Part shown: positions 18,245 to 27,504 of the stretch, in pieces
Layout: the number at the start of each line of letters is the position of its first letter
How positions within the stretch are numbered: position 1 is the stretch's first letter
DNA from: Bordetella parapertussis
GTDB taxonomy: Bacteria > Pseudomonadota > Gammaproteobacteria > Burkholderiales > SG8-41
NCBI GenBank assembly: GCA_945864585.1
Contig: CAMBCF010000009.1
Span: 1 to 61,833, forward strand
DNA: 61,833 nt
Direction: 5' to 3'
Program-made: the position numbers and the translations under genes
The notes under the pieces: model-generated
What the model was told of the DNA's origin: nothing
Seen by the model: the letters and a program-made list of their open reading frames with translations, nothing else
Databases searched by the model: none

Positions 18245-20017
18245 CTACCGGAACTCCTTGGCACTGTATTTGCGGTACTTTTGCAACAGCCGCTTCGGCT
18301 GTTTGAACGCATCGCGGCGGAACGGGTCGCCCAATTCCTGCGTCAGCATCATGTTGATCACGGTCGGTTTGTTGGATTTCACCGCGCCGCGCAAGGCGTC
18401 CCCGATTTCGTCCACGTGCTCGACGGTGAGGCCGTGTGCGCCCATCGCTTCGGCGACATCGGCGAAGTTGGGATTCTTGAGGTTGGTGCCGAGGTAACGC
18501 TTCTCGAAATAATCGACCTGATTCTTTTTCTCCGCGCCCCACTGGCCGTTATTGAACACCACGGCGATGGCGGGAATATTTTCGCGCACGCAGGTCAGCA
18601 CTTCGTTCAGGCTCATGCCCCAGGCGCCGTCGCCGACGTAGGCAATCGCCGGCCGGTCAGGCCGCCCGACCTTGGCGCCGATGGCGGCGGGGAAGGAATA
18701 ACCGCAATTGCCGAAACTCATCGCCGCCAGAAACGAAGGCGCACTCTCGAACGGCAGATAGCTGTTGGCGACCGAACACACGTTGCCGATGTCGGTGGAG
18801 ACGATGGCGTTCTTCGGCATCGCGCGCGCCAATGCGGCGAGCGCCTGACGCGGGCCGATGCGGCCCTTTTCATTGGGCGAGGGCCATCTGGCGAGCTCTT
18901 CGGTCCACGCGGCTTTTTCGATTTTGACTTCGGCGAGCCGGATTTTGTTCGGCGCCAGTTTGGTCTGCGCTTTCAAACGCTCGAGCAGCGCAACCGCCGC
19001 CAGCCGCGCATCACCGCAAATGCCGATGGAGATGCGCTTCACCAGATTGATCATGCGCGGGTCAGCATCGACCTGGATGATCTTGGCGTCTTTGGGCCAG
19101 TAATCGAGGCCATGTTGCGGCAGCGTGCCGAATGGCCCCAGACGCGAGCCGAGCGCCAGCACCACGTCGGCGCGCGCGATGATTTTCATCGCTGCTTTCG
19201 ATCCTTGGTATCCGAGCGGGCCGCAGCACAGCGGATGGCTCGCGGGGAAAGAATCGTTGTGCAGATACGAGTTCACCACCGGCGCGGTCAGATATTCGGC
19301 CAGCGCCTGGCATTCTCTGATGCCATTGCCCATGATCACACCGCCGCCGGACAAGATCACCGGGAACTTCGCTTTGGCCAGTAATTTTGCCGCGGCGTCG
19401 AGCGATTCCGGACCGCCGGCGGAGCGCTCGATGCGCTGCGGCTGCGGAATCTCGAATTCGCCTTCGCCGTAGAAGTAATCGCGCGGGATGTTCACTTGCA
19501 CCGGGCCGCGTTCGGCCATCGCGTAGTCAAAGGCGCGGCCGGTGAGTTCGGCGATGCGCATCGGTGAATTCACGTGCACCTGCCACTTGGTGATCCTGGA
19601 GAAAATCGGCATCTGCTCGGTTTCCTGAAAACCGCCGAGACCCATGCTCATGCTGCCCGATTCCGGTGTGATCGCAATCACCGGCGAATGCGCCCAGTAG
19701 GCGGCGGCAATGCCGGTAACGAAATTGGTGATGCCAGGGCCGTTCTGCGCGATACACACGCCGTGCTTGCCGGTGACGCGCGAGTAACCGTCGGCCATAT
19801 GCGCGGCGTTTTGCTCATGCGCCACTGAAATAAAGCGGATGCCCGCCAGCGGGAACAAGTCGTGCGCATCCATGTACGCCGAGCCGACAATACCAAAGGT
19901 GTCTTTCACCCCTTGCGCCACCAGCGTTTCGACGAACGCTTCGCTGGGTGTCATGCGGATTTTGCCGCCGACGGCGATTTGTTTGGCTAGCATTTTGCTC
20001 TCGGTCATGGTGTTCAT
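18245..20017 (-). CDS. xsc: Sulfoacetaldehyde acetyltransferase
   Basis: Xsc is a thiamine-diphosphate enzyme that converts sulfoacetaldehyde and phosphate to sulfite and acetyl phosphate, the desulfonation step of taurine and isethionate catabolism. The 590-residue length is right. Visible are the N-terminal FGIVGSAYMDAHDLFP characteristic of Xsc, the catalytic Glu segment VAHEQNAAHMADGYSR, the central PLGYQGSKAAMK, and the ThDP-binding GDGAWGMSLNE...NNGQWG. The start at 20017 has GAGAGGGG upstream; an earlier in-frame Met at 20068 is less likely. The divergent neighbour is a TauE/SafE exporter, as expected for sulfite disposal. Taurine or isethionate oxidising genes and pta are not in the window. 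Confidence 0.93.
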   Translation of the reverse strand: MNTMTESKMLAKQIAVGGKIRMTPSEAFVETLVAQGVKDTFGIVGSAYMDAHDLFPLAGIRFISVAHEQNAAHMADGYSRVTGKHGVCIAQNGPGITNFVTGIAAAYWAHSPVIAITPESGSMSMGLGGFQETEQMPIFSRITKWQVHVNSPMRIAELTGRAFDYAMAERGPVQVNIPRDYFYGEGEFEIPQPQRIERSAGGPESLDAAAKLLAKAKFPVILSGGGVIMGNGIRECQALAEYLTAPVVNSYLHNDSFPASHPLCCGPLGYQGSKAAMKIIARADVVLALGSRLGPFGTLPQHGLDYWPKDAKIIQVDADPRMINLVKRISIGICGDARLAAVALLERLKAQTKLAPNKIRLAEVKIEKAAWTEELARWPSPNEKGRIGPRQALAALARAMPKNAIVSTDIGNVCSVANSYLPFESAPSFLAAMSFGNCGYSFPAAIGAKVGRPDRPAIAYVGDGAWGMSLNEVLTCVRENIPAIAVVFNNGQWGAEKKNQVDYFEKRYLGTNLKNPNFADVAEAMGAHGLTVEHVDEIGDALRGAVKSNKPTVINMMLTQELGDPFRRDAFKQPKRLLQKYRKYSAKEFR

Positions 20018-20200
20018 GCTGGAACCCCTCTCGAAAATTGGTGGAAACGGTGCGCGTGTGGCGGCCACTACGTGTAAATTTTTCTACTGAAAACACGCCA
20101 CAACAAATAGCAACAACGGTTTGAGCGCGTCCCAACCGGACGCGGGGATTATACGCGAACAGTGTAGTAAAAATAAAGCTGAACGTCCAGGCTAATAACA

Positions 20201-20230
20201 TAAATATTGTTTTAAAACAAATAGTTATAC
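20201..20230 (+). promoter_or_regulatory. AT-rich recurrent motif, copy 4, in xsc/tauE intergenic region
   Basis: It contains the perfect 14-base palindrome TTGTTTTAAAACAA, flanked by TAAATA and ATAGTTATAC. A -10-like TATACT (20226-20231) overlaps its right edge and points toward the exporter gene. The 258 bases between the two starts hold no other obvious feature. Confidence 0.5.
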
Positions 20231-20275
20231 TATATTCTGAGAACCCGGACATTCCGGCTACAATGCCGTTTTCCT

Positions 20276-21064
20276 GTGCAAATCGTCATGCCCGGCTTCG
20301 AGCATCTGTCACTCATTACCCTCGGCTGGATCGCGCTGGTGCTGGCGTTCGCCGGCGTGGTGCAAGGCGCGCTGGGGTTGGGTTTTCCGATGGTGGCGAC
20401 GCCCTTGATCGCGATCGTGTCAGACATGCGCACGGCGGTGATACTGGTGTTGCTGCCGTGCGTAGCGGCGACGCTGATGAATGTCGTGCGCACCGGACAG
20501 TTTCTGGCCTCGCTCAGGCGATTCTGGTTCATGCCGTTTTGCATGATGGCCGGCGCCTTCATCGGCGCGCGGCTGTTTGTTGCGTTTCCCGCGTTTCCGT
20601 ATGCGCTGCTGCTGGCGGGCGTGATCCTGGTATTTCTTTATCTCGATCGCATCGCTCATGCCGAGTGGGCGCCGGTGCAGCGGCATCCGCTGGCATTCGG
20701 TCTCATTTTCGGCACTGTCGCGGGCGTGTCGGAGGGCACCGCCAATATCGCAGCGCCGATGCTGGTGATGTACCTGTTTTCGGTGGGCGTGGATCGCACC
20801 ACGTTTGTGCAGGTGCTGAACCTGTGCTTCAGTGTCGGCAAACCCACGCAGTTCGCAGTGCTGACCATAGAGGGCGGCGTCACCTGGGTGCAGTGGGCAG
20901 TCACCTTGCCGTTCGCGCTGGTGGTGGTGGCGACCACTGAGGCAGGCATCAACATCCGCAACCGCATCGACACCGCAACCTATCGGCGCTGGTTGTTGCG
21001 CCTGCTGTTTGTGATTGCGCTGGTGTTGCTCATACAATACGGCTACGAATCCCGGGTGCGCTAG
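20276..21064 (+). CDS. tauE: TauE/SafE family sulfite exporter
   Basis: The 262-residue polytopic membrane protein has about eight hydrophobic helices and the two TauE/SafE repeats (GVVQGALGLGFPMVATPL near the start; FGTVAGVSEGTANIAAPML in the second half). Family members export sulfite or sulfoacetate produced by desulfonation. Divergent pairing with xsc supports sulfite as the substrate. Translation may start at the GTG at 20276 or the ATG at 20288; neither has a strong Shine-Dalgarno sequence. Confidence 0.87.
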   Translation: MQIVMPGFEHLSLITLGWIALVLAFAGVVQGALGLGFPMVATPLIAIVSDMRTAVILVLLPCVAATLMNVVRTGQFLASLRRFWFMPFCMMAGAFIGARLFVAFPAFPYALLLAGVILVFLYLDRIAHAEWAPVQRHPLAFGLIFGTVAGVSEGTANIAAPMLVMYLFSVGVDRTTFVQVLNLCFSVGKPTQFAVLTIEGGVTWVQWAVTLPFALVVVATTEAGINIRNRIDTATYRRWLLRLLFVIALVLLIQYGYESRVR

Positions 21065-21094
21065 AACGGTAGCCGCGCAGGCGCGCATCAAAGC

Positions 21095-21122
21095 AAAAGG
21101 TCATGTTGCACATGGCCTTTTT
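21095..21122. terminator. Bidirectional terminator between tauE and grxD
   Basis: The hairpin AAAAGGTCATGT-tgc-ACATGGCCTTTTT has A- and T-tracts at its ends and one G-T wobble. It lies between two convergent genes and can serve both. Confidence 0.8.
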
Positions 21123-21143
21123 GCCGCGCGCTGACGACGCGTG

Positions 21144-21455
21144 CTACTTCAATATTTTTTGCAGCTCACCACTTTGGTACATCTCGGTCACGATATCCGA
21201 GCCGCCGACAAATTCGCCGTTCACATAAAGCTGCGGAACCGTCGGCCAGTTGGAAAATTCCTTGATGCCTTGCCGGATTTCCGGATTTTCCAGCACATTG
21301 ACCGAGGCAATTTCCTCGATACCGCACTCACGCAGGATGTTGATCGTATTGGCGGAAAATCCGCACTGCGGAAAATCCGGCGAACCTTTCATATACAGCA
21401 TTACCTTGTTCTTGGTGATTTGTGCTTTGATATCTTCCTGAACGCTCATAACCAT
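21144..21455 (-). CDS. grxD: Monothiol glutaredoxin, Grx4 family
   Basis: The 103-residue protein has the CGFS active site (Cys31 in FPQCGFSA) and the glutathione-binding TVPQLYVNGEFVGGSDI. Grx4 proteins carry and transfer Fe-S clusters in the cytoplasm. In many betaproteobacteria grxD directly follows hemA-prfA-prmC on the same strand. Here it is on that strand, but 6.6 kb of accessory DNA (21.5-28.1 kb) separates it from prmC. Confidence 0.95.
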   Translation of the reverse strand: MVMSVQEDIKAQITKNKVMLYMKGSPDFPQCGFSANTINILRECGIEEIASVNVLENPEIRQGIKEFSNWPTVPQLYVNGEFVGGSDIVTEMYQSGELQKILK

Positions 21456-21765
21456 TTTCCTCGCTAGTCAATATTACCTGACAGATTCAATCGGGTATTA
21501 GTTTAGCGGCTTTCGCAAGTCCGGTCAATCGTGCTTCGCACTTCGCGATGCGCAGGGCGCCGAGGCTAGGCCAAACCCGCGTAAGCATGCGCCACGCCGG
21601 CGTACATCGGGCAGGCAGGCACTGCGCTATGATGTGTGCGGCGAGAGTACTGCAAACTCCGCATGCGTGTGCCGTGGCATATTATGTCGCAGCGCTCAGG
21701 GCTTGAACACCGCGCGTGGCGCAAGGCTGCCAGATTGGATGGGTCGTCTGCAAGAAAGGGGATGG
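21456..21765. other. Intergenic gap, no gene recognised
   Basis: The gap between divergent grxD and the LLM oxidoreductase gene holds the grxD ribosome-binding site (AGGAAAATGGTTATG) and a GC-rich stretch with no clear reading frame or hairpin. An in-frame extension of the LLM gene to 21634 lacks family similarity. Confidence 0.5.
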
Positions 21766-22779
21766 ATGGAAATTGGATTTTTTTTCTGGCCGTTCAACGT
21801 CGCGTTGACCCGCAAGCTTGCCGCGCTCGCCGAAACGCACGGCTATGACATGATCGGCATCGCCGACACCCCGGGCAACGCAATGGACCCCTGGGTCAGC
21901 GCCACGCTGGTGGCACAGGAAACGACGCGCCCGCGCGTGGCTATCTGCGTCACCAATCTCGCGTCGCGCCATCCGGCGGTTTCGGCGGCGGCTATCGCAT
22001 CCATCGACGCCCTCTCCGGCGGGCGCGCGGTGCTCGGCATCGGCGCCGGTCACAGCGGCACCAGGAACATAGGCGTGACGCAAAAGACCACCGCGACGAT
22101 GCTCGGCGAAGGCGTGTGTTTCATCAAGGCGGTGCTCAAGGGCGGCGCGGTCGAATTCCGCGGCGGCACGGCGCACCTGCCGTGGGTCAAGCGCGCTCCG
22201 AAAGTGTTTCTCGCCGCGTCCCATCCGAAATCGCTGCAACAAGCCGGTGCGTATGCCGACGGCGTGTTCATCAATTACGGTATCGGCGCCGACAATATCC
22301 GCGAATCCGAAGCGCTGGTGACCGACGCTATGCAGCAAGCCGGACGCGCACCGCAGGATGTCGAAATCTGGCAGATCGCGGCGCTGGATTGCCACGTTGA
22401 CGGCAACGCCGCGCGCGCCAAGCTCGGCGCGATACTCGCCTTCCTCAACGGTTACGTGATCGGCACCAAAAATCTGGACAAACGCGGCGTCCCGCCGCAG
22501 TATCACGAGCCGTTGCTCGAACTGCGCCGCCGCTACAGCACCAGCCCGGGCGAAGCGGATATCAGGCTGGTGCGCGAGTTGGGGCTGTTCGATTACCTAT
22601 CGCGACGGCTTGCGGTGTGCGGCACGCCGGACGAATGTCTTGAGCAGTTGCTCGCGGCAAAGGCCGCCGGCGCCAAACGCCTGATGTTCACCGTGAGTCT
22701 GGCGGCGGACCCGGCGATGACGGTTGATCTGTTCGCCAAAAAAGTATTTCCGGCCATTCGTGATATGCGCGCCGGCTAG
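21766..22779 (+). CDS. LLM-class flavin-dependent oxidoreductase
   Basis: A luciferase-like monooxygenase-fold protein of 337 residues that uses F420 or FMN. Typical stretches are MEIGFFFWPF at the start, HGYDMIGIADTPG, SGGRAVLGIGAGHSG and VCGTPDECLEQL near the end. The start follows AAAGGGG. The 23-base gap before the amidohydrolase gene suggests an operon. Oxidation followed by hydrolysis of a heterocyclic or carboxylated substrate is plausible, but no substrate can be named. Confidence 0.87.
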   Translation: MEIGFFFWPFNVALTRKLAALAETHGYDMIGIADTPGNAMDPWVSATLVAQETTRPRVAICVTNLASRHPAVSAAAIASIDALSGGRAVLGIGAGHSGTRNIGVTQKTTATMLGEGVCFIKAVLKGGAVEFRGGTAHLPWVKRAPKVFLAASHPKSLQQAGAYADGVFINYGIGADNIRESEALVTDAMQQAGRAPQDVEIWQIAALDCHVDGNAARAKLGAILAFLNGYVIGTKNLDKRGVPPQYHEPLLELRRRYSTSPGEADIRLVRELGLFDYLSRRLAVCGTPDECLEQLLAAKAAGAKRLMFTVSLAADPAMTVDLFAKKVFPAIRDMRAG

Positions 22780-22829
22780 CTATTACGCAGTAGTGCGCAA
22801 TAATGCGTGCCCTCAACCGGAGACAGTAC

Positions 22830-23897
22830 ATGTCAACGACAACACCCGGCAGCACCCATGATGAAATCCTCATTTCCGCCGACTCTCATATCATGGAACC
22901 GGCGAATATCCTCAGGGAACGCGTGCCACACGCCTATCGGGAAAGCGCTCCGGTATTTCCGCAACTGAAGGTTGGGGAGGGTTTTCAGACACATCCCGGC
23001 GGCAGTAATCCTGGCGAGCGCATCAAGGAAATGAGTGTGGACGGGGTGAGCGCCGAAGTGTTGTATCCCACGCATCTGCTGTCGCATTTCGGCATGCACG
23101 ATGCGGGACTTCAAGTGGCCTGCTTCCGGGCCTACAACGACTGGCTGATGGAATATTGCCAGACAGCGCCCGACCGCCTCATCGGCATCGCGGCGATTTC
23201 CGTATATGACATCGATGCAGCGATACGCGAATTGCAGCGCTGCGCGAAAGCCGGCATGAAAGGATCAATCATCTGGCAGGCGCCGCATGCTGACCTGCCG
23301 TTTCATTCGCCGCATTACGAAAAATTCTGGGCCGCTTCCCAGGACCTGAAGATGCCGGTGAATCTGCATATACTCACCGGACATGGCTATGCCAATGAAA
23401 AGAACTATTTCAGTAATAGGACTGTGGAGCACTATCGGGGCAGCGTGAATCTGAAGCTGCTGGAAATCACCAATGCCCTGTTCGATTTAATCTTCTACGG
23501 CGTGCTGGATCGTCACCCAGGGTTGAAAATCGTCAGTGTCGAAAACGAGATCGGGTGGCTGCCCTTCATGCTGCAGCAATGGGATTACTACTACAGAAGA
23601 TTTCGCGGCGTGAACCCGCCGCCCATCACCCGCGAACCGAGCGAGTATTTCAAGCACCAGATTTTCGCGACTTTTTTCAATGACGCGGTGGCCGGCCATA
23701 ACTTCGCGTGGTGGGGGCAGGACAACTGCATGTGGTCCAACGACTATCCCCACCAGAACTCAACCTGGCCGGACTCCAAGAGCCACATCGAACGTCATCT
23801 GGGGTACCTTCCCGCCGCGGTCAAGCGCAAACTGCTTTGCACCAACGTAGCGAACCTGTTTCAGGTCGACACGCGACGGATTGCCAGGGCGGCGTAG
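22830..23897 (+). CDS. Amidohydrolase 2 family metal-dependent hydrolase/decarboxylase
   Basis: This TIM-barrel protein of about 355 residues begins with the metal-site motif SADSHIMEP (D-x-H variant) and carries WCxx-free family blocks such as AAISVYDIDAAIREL, MPVNLHILTGHG (His ligand), EIGWLPFMLQQWDYYY and the C-terminal MWSNDYPHQNSTWP (catalytic Asp). This branch contains decarboxylases and ring-cleavage hydrolases of aromatic catabolism. The start is preceded by GGAGA. It is probably cotranscribed with the LLM gene. Confidence 0.87.
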   Translation: MSTTTPGSTHDEILISADSHIMEPANILRERVPHAYRESAPVFPQLKVGEGFQTHPGGSNPGERIKEMSVDGVSAEVLYPTHLLSHFGMHDAGLQVACFRAYNDWLMEYCQTAPDRLIGIAAISVYDIDAAIRELQRCAKAGMKGSIIWQAPHADLPFHSPHYEKFWAASQDLKMPVNLHILTGHGYANEKNYFSNRTVEHYRGSVNLKLLEITNALFDLIFYGVLDRHPGLKIVSVENEIGWLPFMLQQWDYYYRRFRGVNPPPITREPSEYFKHQIFATFFNDAVAGHNFAWWGQDNCMWSNDYPHQNSTWPDSKSHIERHLGYLPAAVKRKLLCTNVANLFQVDTRRIARAA

Positions 23898-24007
23898 TCC
23901 GCTGCCGATCCCGAAGATGAGCAGGCAGCTCACGGCGGACACCCAGAACCTGCGTTGTTGCCGTCCGGCTTTGGCCAGACTGCTATTGTCAGACGGTATT
24001 TATAGCG

Positions 24008-25078
24008 CTAATCGACCTTGATCTTCGCCTCGCTGGCGATCGCTTTAATTTCCTGAATCTTGGCGCGGTTGTACGCGTCGAATTCGCCAGCGTTGAAGGG
24101 GCCTCCCTCATATCCGTACAGGGTCAGTCTGGCTTTTACCTCCGGCAGCCGCACCGCGCGTATGATCTCGGCGCTCAGCCGATCGATCGCTGCTTTCGGT
24201 GTCGCCGCCGGCGCGTTTACGCCCAGCATGCTGGAGATGTCGAAATCCGCCACCCCCGATTCCATCATGGTGGGGACATCTTTGAGCAGTTCGGAGCGCT
24301 CGCGGGAGGTTATGGCCAACACCCGCAGCTTGCCGGTTGGAATATGCTCCACCATGGACGCAATGGTTGAAATCAATACACTGACATGTCCACCCAGCAC
24401 GGCGACGGTCGACGGCGCGCCGCCCTGAAATACCACCAGCTTCATGTCGATGCGGGCTCGCGCCTTCAGCAGTTCGCCCGCCACGTGCTGAAATGTCCCA
24501 TAGCCGTTTGTCGAGTAAGCCAGCTCACCCGGTCGCGCACGTGCAAGGGCAATCAGTTCCTTGATGTTCTTCGCCGGCAGCGAGGGGTGGACGGAGAGTA
24601 CGTAGCGAATTATGCCGATTCCGGCCACCGCGGCAAAGTCCTTGATCGGATCAAACGGCAGGTTCGAGCGCAGCGCAGCCGATGTCACTAACCCTCCAAG
24701 GAGCACCGTATGGCCGTCGGCGGGCGCACGCGCCACCAGTGTCGTTCCAATGATCGTGTTCGCGCCGGGGCGGTTTTCCACCACTACGCTTTGGCCAAGC
24801 GCCTGGCTCAATGGCTGCAACAGCATGCGCGCCACCGTGTCGTTACCGCCTCCCGGCGGAAACGCCACCACCAGGCGCACGATTTTCGACGGGAATTCCT
24901 GTGCGGTTGCAGCGGCAGCGATGAACATTATCCCTGCAGCCGCAACGGCGATGGACAGCATGAGCGGGCGGCTCCGGCTGATACTTGTTGCGTGCTTATC
25001 CGCCTGATTTCTGCGCATGCGAGTAACTGCGCGCACACTTGCGCAAAGCACAATGACGAGTTTGTGGCGTCTGCTCAT
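24008..25078 (-). CDS. Bug/TctC-type tripartite tricarboxylate transporter receptor
   Basis: A complete periplasmic solute-binding protein of 356 residues. A long positively charged N-region (about 40 residues) precedes the signal hydrophobic core (MLSIAVAAAGIMFIAAAATAQ). The Bug fold follows with RLVVAFPPGGGNDTVAR, VVENRPGANTIIG, ADGHTVLLGG and GKLRVLAITSRERS. The start at 25078 has GGGGAGCG upstream. Bug proteins bind small carboxylates or aromatic acids and often lie beside the enzymes that degrade them; the LLM/amidohydrolase pair is convergent here. No TctA/TctB membrane genes are in the window. Confidence 0.93.
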   Translation of the reverse strand: MSRRHKLVIVLCASVRAVTRMRRNQADKHATSISRSRPLMLSIAVAAAGIMFIAAAATAQEFPSKIVRLVVAFPPGGGNDTVARMLLQPLSQALGQSVVVENRPGANTIIGTTLVARAPADGHTVLLGGLVTSAALRSNLPFDPIKDFAAVAGIGIIRYVLSVHPSLPAKNIKELIALARARPGELAYSTNGYGTFQHVAGELLKARARIDMKLVVFQGGAPSTVAVLGGHVSVLISTIASMVEHIPTGKLRVLAITSRERSELLKDVPTMMESGVADFDISSMLGVNAPAATPKAAIDRLSAEIIRAVRLPEVKARLTLYGYEGGPFNAGEFDAYNRAKIQEIKAIASEAKIKVD

Positions 25079-25210
25079 TTTCGCTCCCCATTTGCAGGCT
25101 ACTTTGCAGCCTATTATGCGCGCTTATGGTGACGATGGCAGATAGGCGCGTTTTTAAAAAAAGGGGGCGCGCTAGCGGTCACTACGCTGAAGCAGCCGCT
25201 GGTGATGTTA

Positions 25211-25237
25211 TATAAGCATTTGTTTTTATTGATGATA
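25211..25237 (-). promoter_or_regulatory. AT-rich recurrent motif, copy 5
   Basis: The minus strand reads ATCAATAAAAACAAATGCTTATA, close to copies 3 and 4. It lies about 130 bases upstream of the Bug receptor gene in that gene's direction, and about 90 bases before the divergent toxin-antitoxin module. Confidence 0.4.
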
Positions 25238-25323
25238 AAACCAACCTTAATTCCGTCATCAGCATCCTTGAAGGATGTCCATGCGCCATGTAATAATGCT
25301 GTATTACAAACTGGAGCATGGTC

Positions 25324-25602
25324 ATGACGCTTACGGTGCGCCTCGACCCCGATACTGAACGTGAATTTGCTGCAACCTGCCGCCTCCGGCACACCACCAA
25401 ATCGGCTGTGGTCAGCGAGTTGATACGCGACTATGTAAACGCGAAAACGCCGGCGAAATCCCCTTACGAACTGGCCGAGGAAATGGGACTGGTGGGCTGC
25501 ATGGAGCACGCAGCAGCAGCGGGGCGCGATCATAGCGCTTTTCTCAAATCCAAACTGCGTAACAAGCCCCGGCGCACGCCTGATGAACGCCGTTCTGCTT
25601 GA
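25324..25602 (+). CDS. Ribbon-helix-helix antitoxin (VapB-like)
   Basis: A 92-residue protein with an N-terminal CopG/RHH segment (LTVRLDPDTEREFAATCRL...SAVVSELIRDYV) and a charged C-terminal tail. RHH antitoxins bind their own promoter and neutralise the toxin through the tail. The Met at 25324 is preferred (GGAG nine bases upstream). The gene overlaps the PIN toxin gene by 20 bases, which suggests translational coupling. Confidence 0.85.
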   Translation: MTLTVRLDPDTEREFAATCRLRHTTKSAVVSELIRDYVNAKTPAKSPYELAEEMGLVGCMEHAAAAGRDHSAFLKSKLRNKPRRTPDERRSA

Positions 25603-26008
25603 TACCGGGCCGCTGGTCGCGTTGTTTGTACGCAACGACCCTGACCACGAACGTGTTGCCCAGTGGCTGCGAGAATATCGAGGCAAGTTGCTCACAACCT
25701 GGCCTGTACTCACCGAAGTCTGCCACTTTCTCTCGCCCGAAGTGACATTAAAATTTCTGCGCTGGGTCAAAGCCGGTGGCGCAACCGTTGTGGAAATGCC
25801 CGCCGATGAATTGGGCAACGTCGTCCGCATGATCGAGAAATATCGTGATCGCCCGATGGACCTTGCCGATGCGTCGCTCATTTGGTTGTCCGGGCACGCG
25901 GGCGTGCGCGATATTCTAAGCGTCGACACTGGCGAGTTCGCTGTTTTTCGCACGCCACAAGGCAAACCCTTCAGGGATTTGCTCGCAGCCGGCCAGCGAC
26001 CACGATAG
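25583..26008 (+). CDS. PIN-domain toxin (VapC-like ribonuclease)
   Basis: The 141-residue PIN domain shows all the expected acidic residues: Asp in LLDTGPLVALF, Glu in LTEVCHFLS, Asp in DLADASLIWL and Asp in ILSVDTGEFAVF. Such toxins are Mg-dependent RNases that cleave tRNA or rRNA. It is paired with the overlapping RHH antitoxin gene upstream. Confidence 0.9.
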   Translation: MNAVLLDTGPLVALFVRNDPDHERVAQWLREYRGKLLTTWPVLTEVCHFLSPEVTLKFLRWVKAGGATVVEMPADELGNVVRMIEKYRDRPMDLADASLIWLSGHAGVRDILSVDTGEFAVFRTPQGKPFRDLLAAGQRPR

Positions 26009-26048
26009 TTCGCAGTGGCTGAATGGCATGCACTGCCGTTTTTTGGAA

Positions 26049-26858
26049 TCACCGCCCCAGAAACCTGGGCTTGCGCTTTTCGCTGTGCGCGGCGATGCCT
26101 TCGTCTACGTCGTGGCTCCACTCCAGCGAGCGGCGCAGCGTGTCCGACAGTTCACGCGCGGGACGAAACCCCGGCGCTTCGCGTTCTGCGGCTATGCGCT
26201 TCGCGCCGCGCACCGCCAACGGGCCGTTGCCGGCGATGGTGCGCGCAATGGCGGCAACGCTCGACGCAAAACTTTCCTGCGTAAACACGCCCTGCACCAG
26301 TCCAAGGCGCTCCATTTCAGCGGCGCCGATCTCGCGCCCGGTACAAATAAGTTCCAGCGCGCGCGCACGCCCGACGATGCGCGGCAGGCGCACCGGCGCG
26401 CCTGCGCCGGGAAACCCACCCCAGGTCGCCTCCGGCATCACCAGCGTGGCGTGCGCGACGGCGTAGCGCAGGTCGCAAGCGAGGCACAGCTCTGATGCGC
26501 CTGCCACCACCTTGCCGTTGATAGCCGCAATCACGATTTGCGGCAACGCTTCGAGCGCGTCGAATACCGCGTTGGCGCGCAGCACCAGATTAACGATATC
26601 GTCCTTCGAGTAGCTCGCGCGGAGCGCCGGATTTAGTATGCCCATGGAGAAAACTTCTGCGCCCGCGCCGGTGATCACCAGCACATTGACGCCCGTATCC
26701 TCGCGCAAGGCATCGGCAATCGCGCCCAGACGCGCGATGACCTCGGGGCTAAGGCGATTGTGCTCGGCCTGCCGGTCTATGGTGACGGTGCAGACGCCGC
26801 CATCGCGCAGCAGCGTCAGTCCTTCAGGCAGCGTTTCTGGCAGGGTTTCAACAGGCAT
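26049..26858 (-). CDS. Enoyl-CoA hydratase/isomerase family protein
   Basis: A crotonase-fold protein of 269 residues. The oxyanion-hole segments are AGAEVFSMGILNP and INGKVVAGASELCLACDLRYA, followed by EATWGGFPGAG. The usual first catalytic Glu position reads ASELC, so Glu is present; the exact reaction (hydratase, isomerase or hydrolase) is not settled by sequence. The ATG at 26858 is chosen; the longer frame starts with TTG almost at the stop of the broken Bug gene upstream. Confidence 0.85.
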   Translation of the reverse strand: MPVETLPETLPEGLTLLRDGGVCTVTIDRQAEHNRLSPEVIARLGAIADALREDTGVNVLVITGAGAEVFSMGILNPALRASYSKDDIVNLVLRANAVFDALEALPQIVIAAINGKVVAGASELCLACDLRYAVAHATLVMPEATWGGFPGAGAPVRLPRIVGRARALELICTGREIGAAEMERLGLVQGVFTQESFASSVAAIARTIAGNGPLAVRGAKRIAAEREAPGFRPARELSDTLRRSLEWSHDVDEGIAAHSEKRKPRFLGR

Positions 26859-26885
26859 TTTTGAATGGTTCGCCGGCGCCAAACA

Positions 26886-27468
26886 TCATTCAGCCTTCGC
26901 ACCCGAGGCTTTGACAATCGCCGCCCATTTTTTTATATCCTCGCGCAGGAAGCTGGCCAGTTCGGCCGGCGACTTGATGGCGGCCTCCGCGCCCAGCACC
27001 GATAAGCGCTTGGTTACCTCGGGCGATTTAAAGTGCGCTGCAATTTCCGTATACAACCTTGTCACTATGGGTTCGGGCACACCCGCCGGTGCAAATACAC
27101 CGTACCAGGACGTCACGTCGTAGCCGGGCAATCCGGACTCGCCCACCGTCGGCACCTCCGGCAACAGCGCCGAGCGTTGCGCGCTGGTCACCGCCAGCGC
27201 GCGCAGCTTGCCCGCTTGCACCATCGGCAGCGCCGCCGGGAAACCCATCGATGCGATTTTCCACCACTGTCGGGTGGCCGAAACGCTCGGTCAGTTTTTG
27301 TGCGGTGATGCGCCCGAGTATGTCGGTAGCCCCGCCCGGCGGAAACGTCACCACCATGCGTATGGTGCGACTCGGGTAAGTCTGCGCGCTCACCACGCCT
27401 GGCACACCAGCCGCCAGCAGCGCAATACCGGTGATGACAATGGATCGAAACATGGCTGCCTCCTGCAA
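26886..27468 (-). pseudogene. Bug/TctC receptor gene with internal out-of-frame deletion
   Basis: The first part (signal peptide [16 protein letters not shown], then [17 protein letters not shown] and VVENR) stops matching the family at about residue 61. The next recognisable sequence is the family block [20 protein letters not shown] in another frame, continuing to the normal C-terminus (WAAIVKASGAKAE). About 150 residues of the middle are missing at a junction near 27245. One frame from the start continues as unrelated sequence. A functional receptor cannot be made. Confidence 0.88.
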
Positions 27469-27504
27469 TTAGTATGGTCCATCTTGATGGGGCATGATCG
27501 TGAA

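Noticed and set aside
18233-19384. 383-codon plus-strand frame
   Set aside because: Complementary shadow of xsc with Arg/His-rich composition and no recognisable domain.
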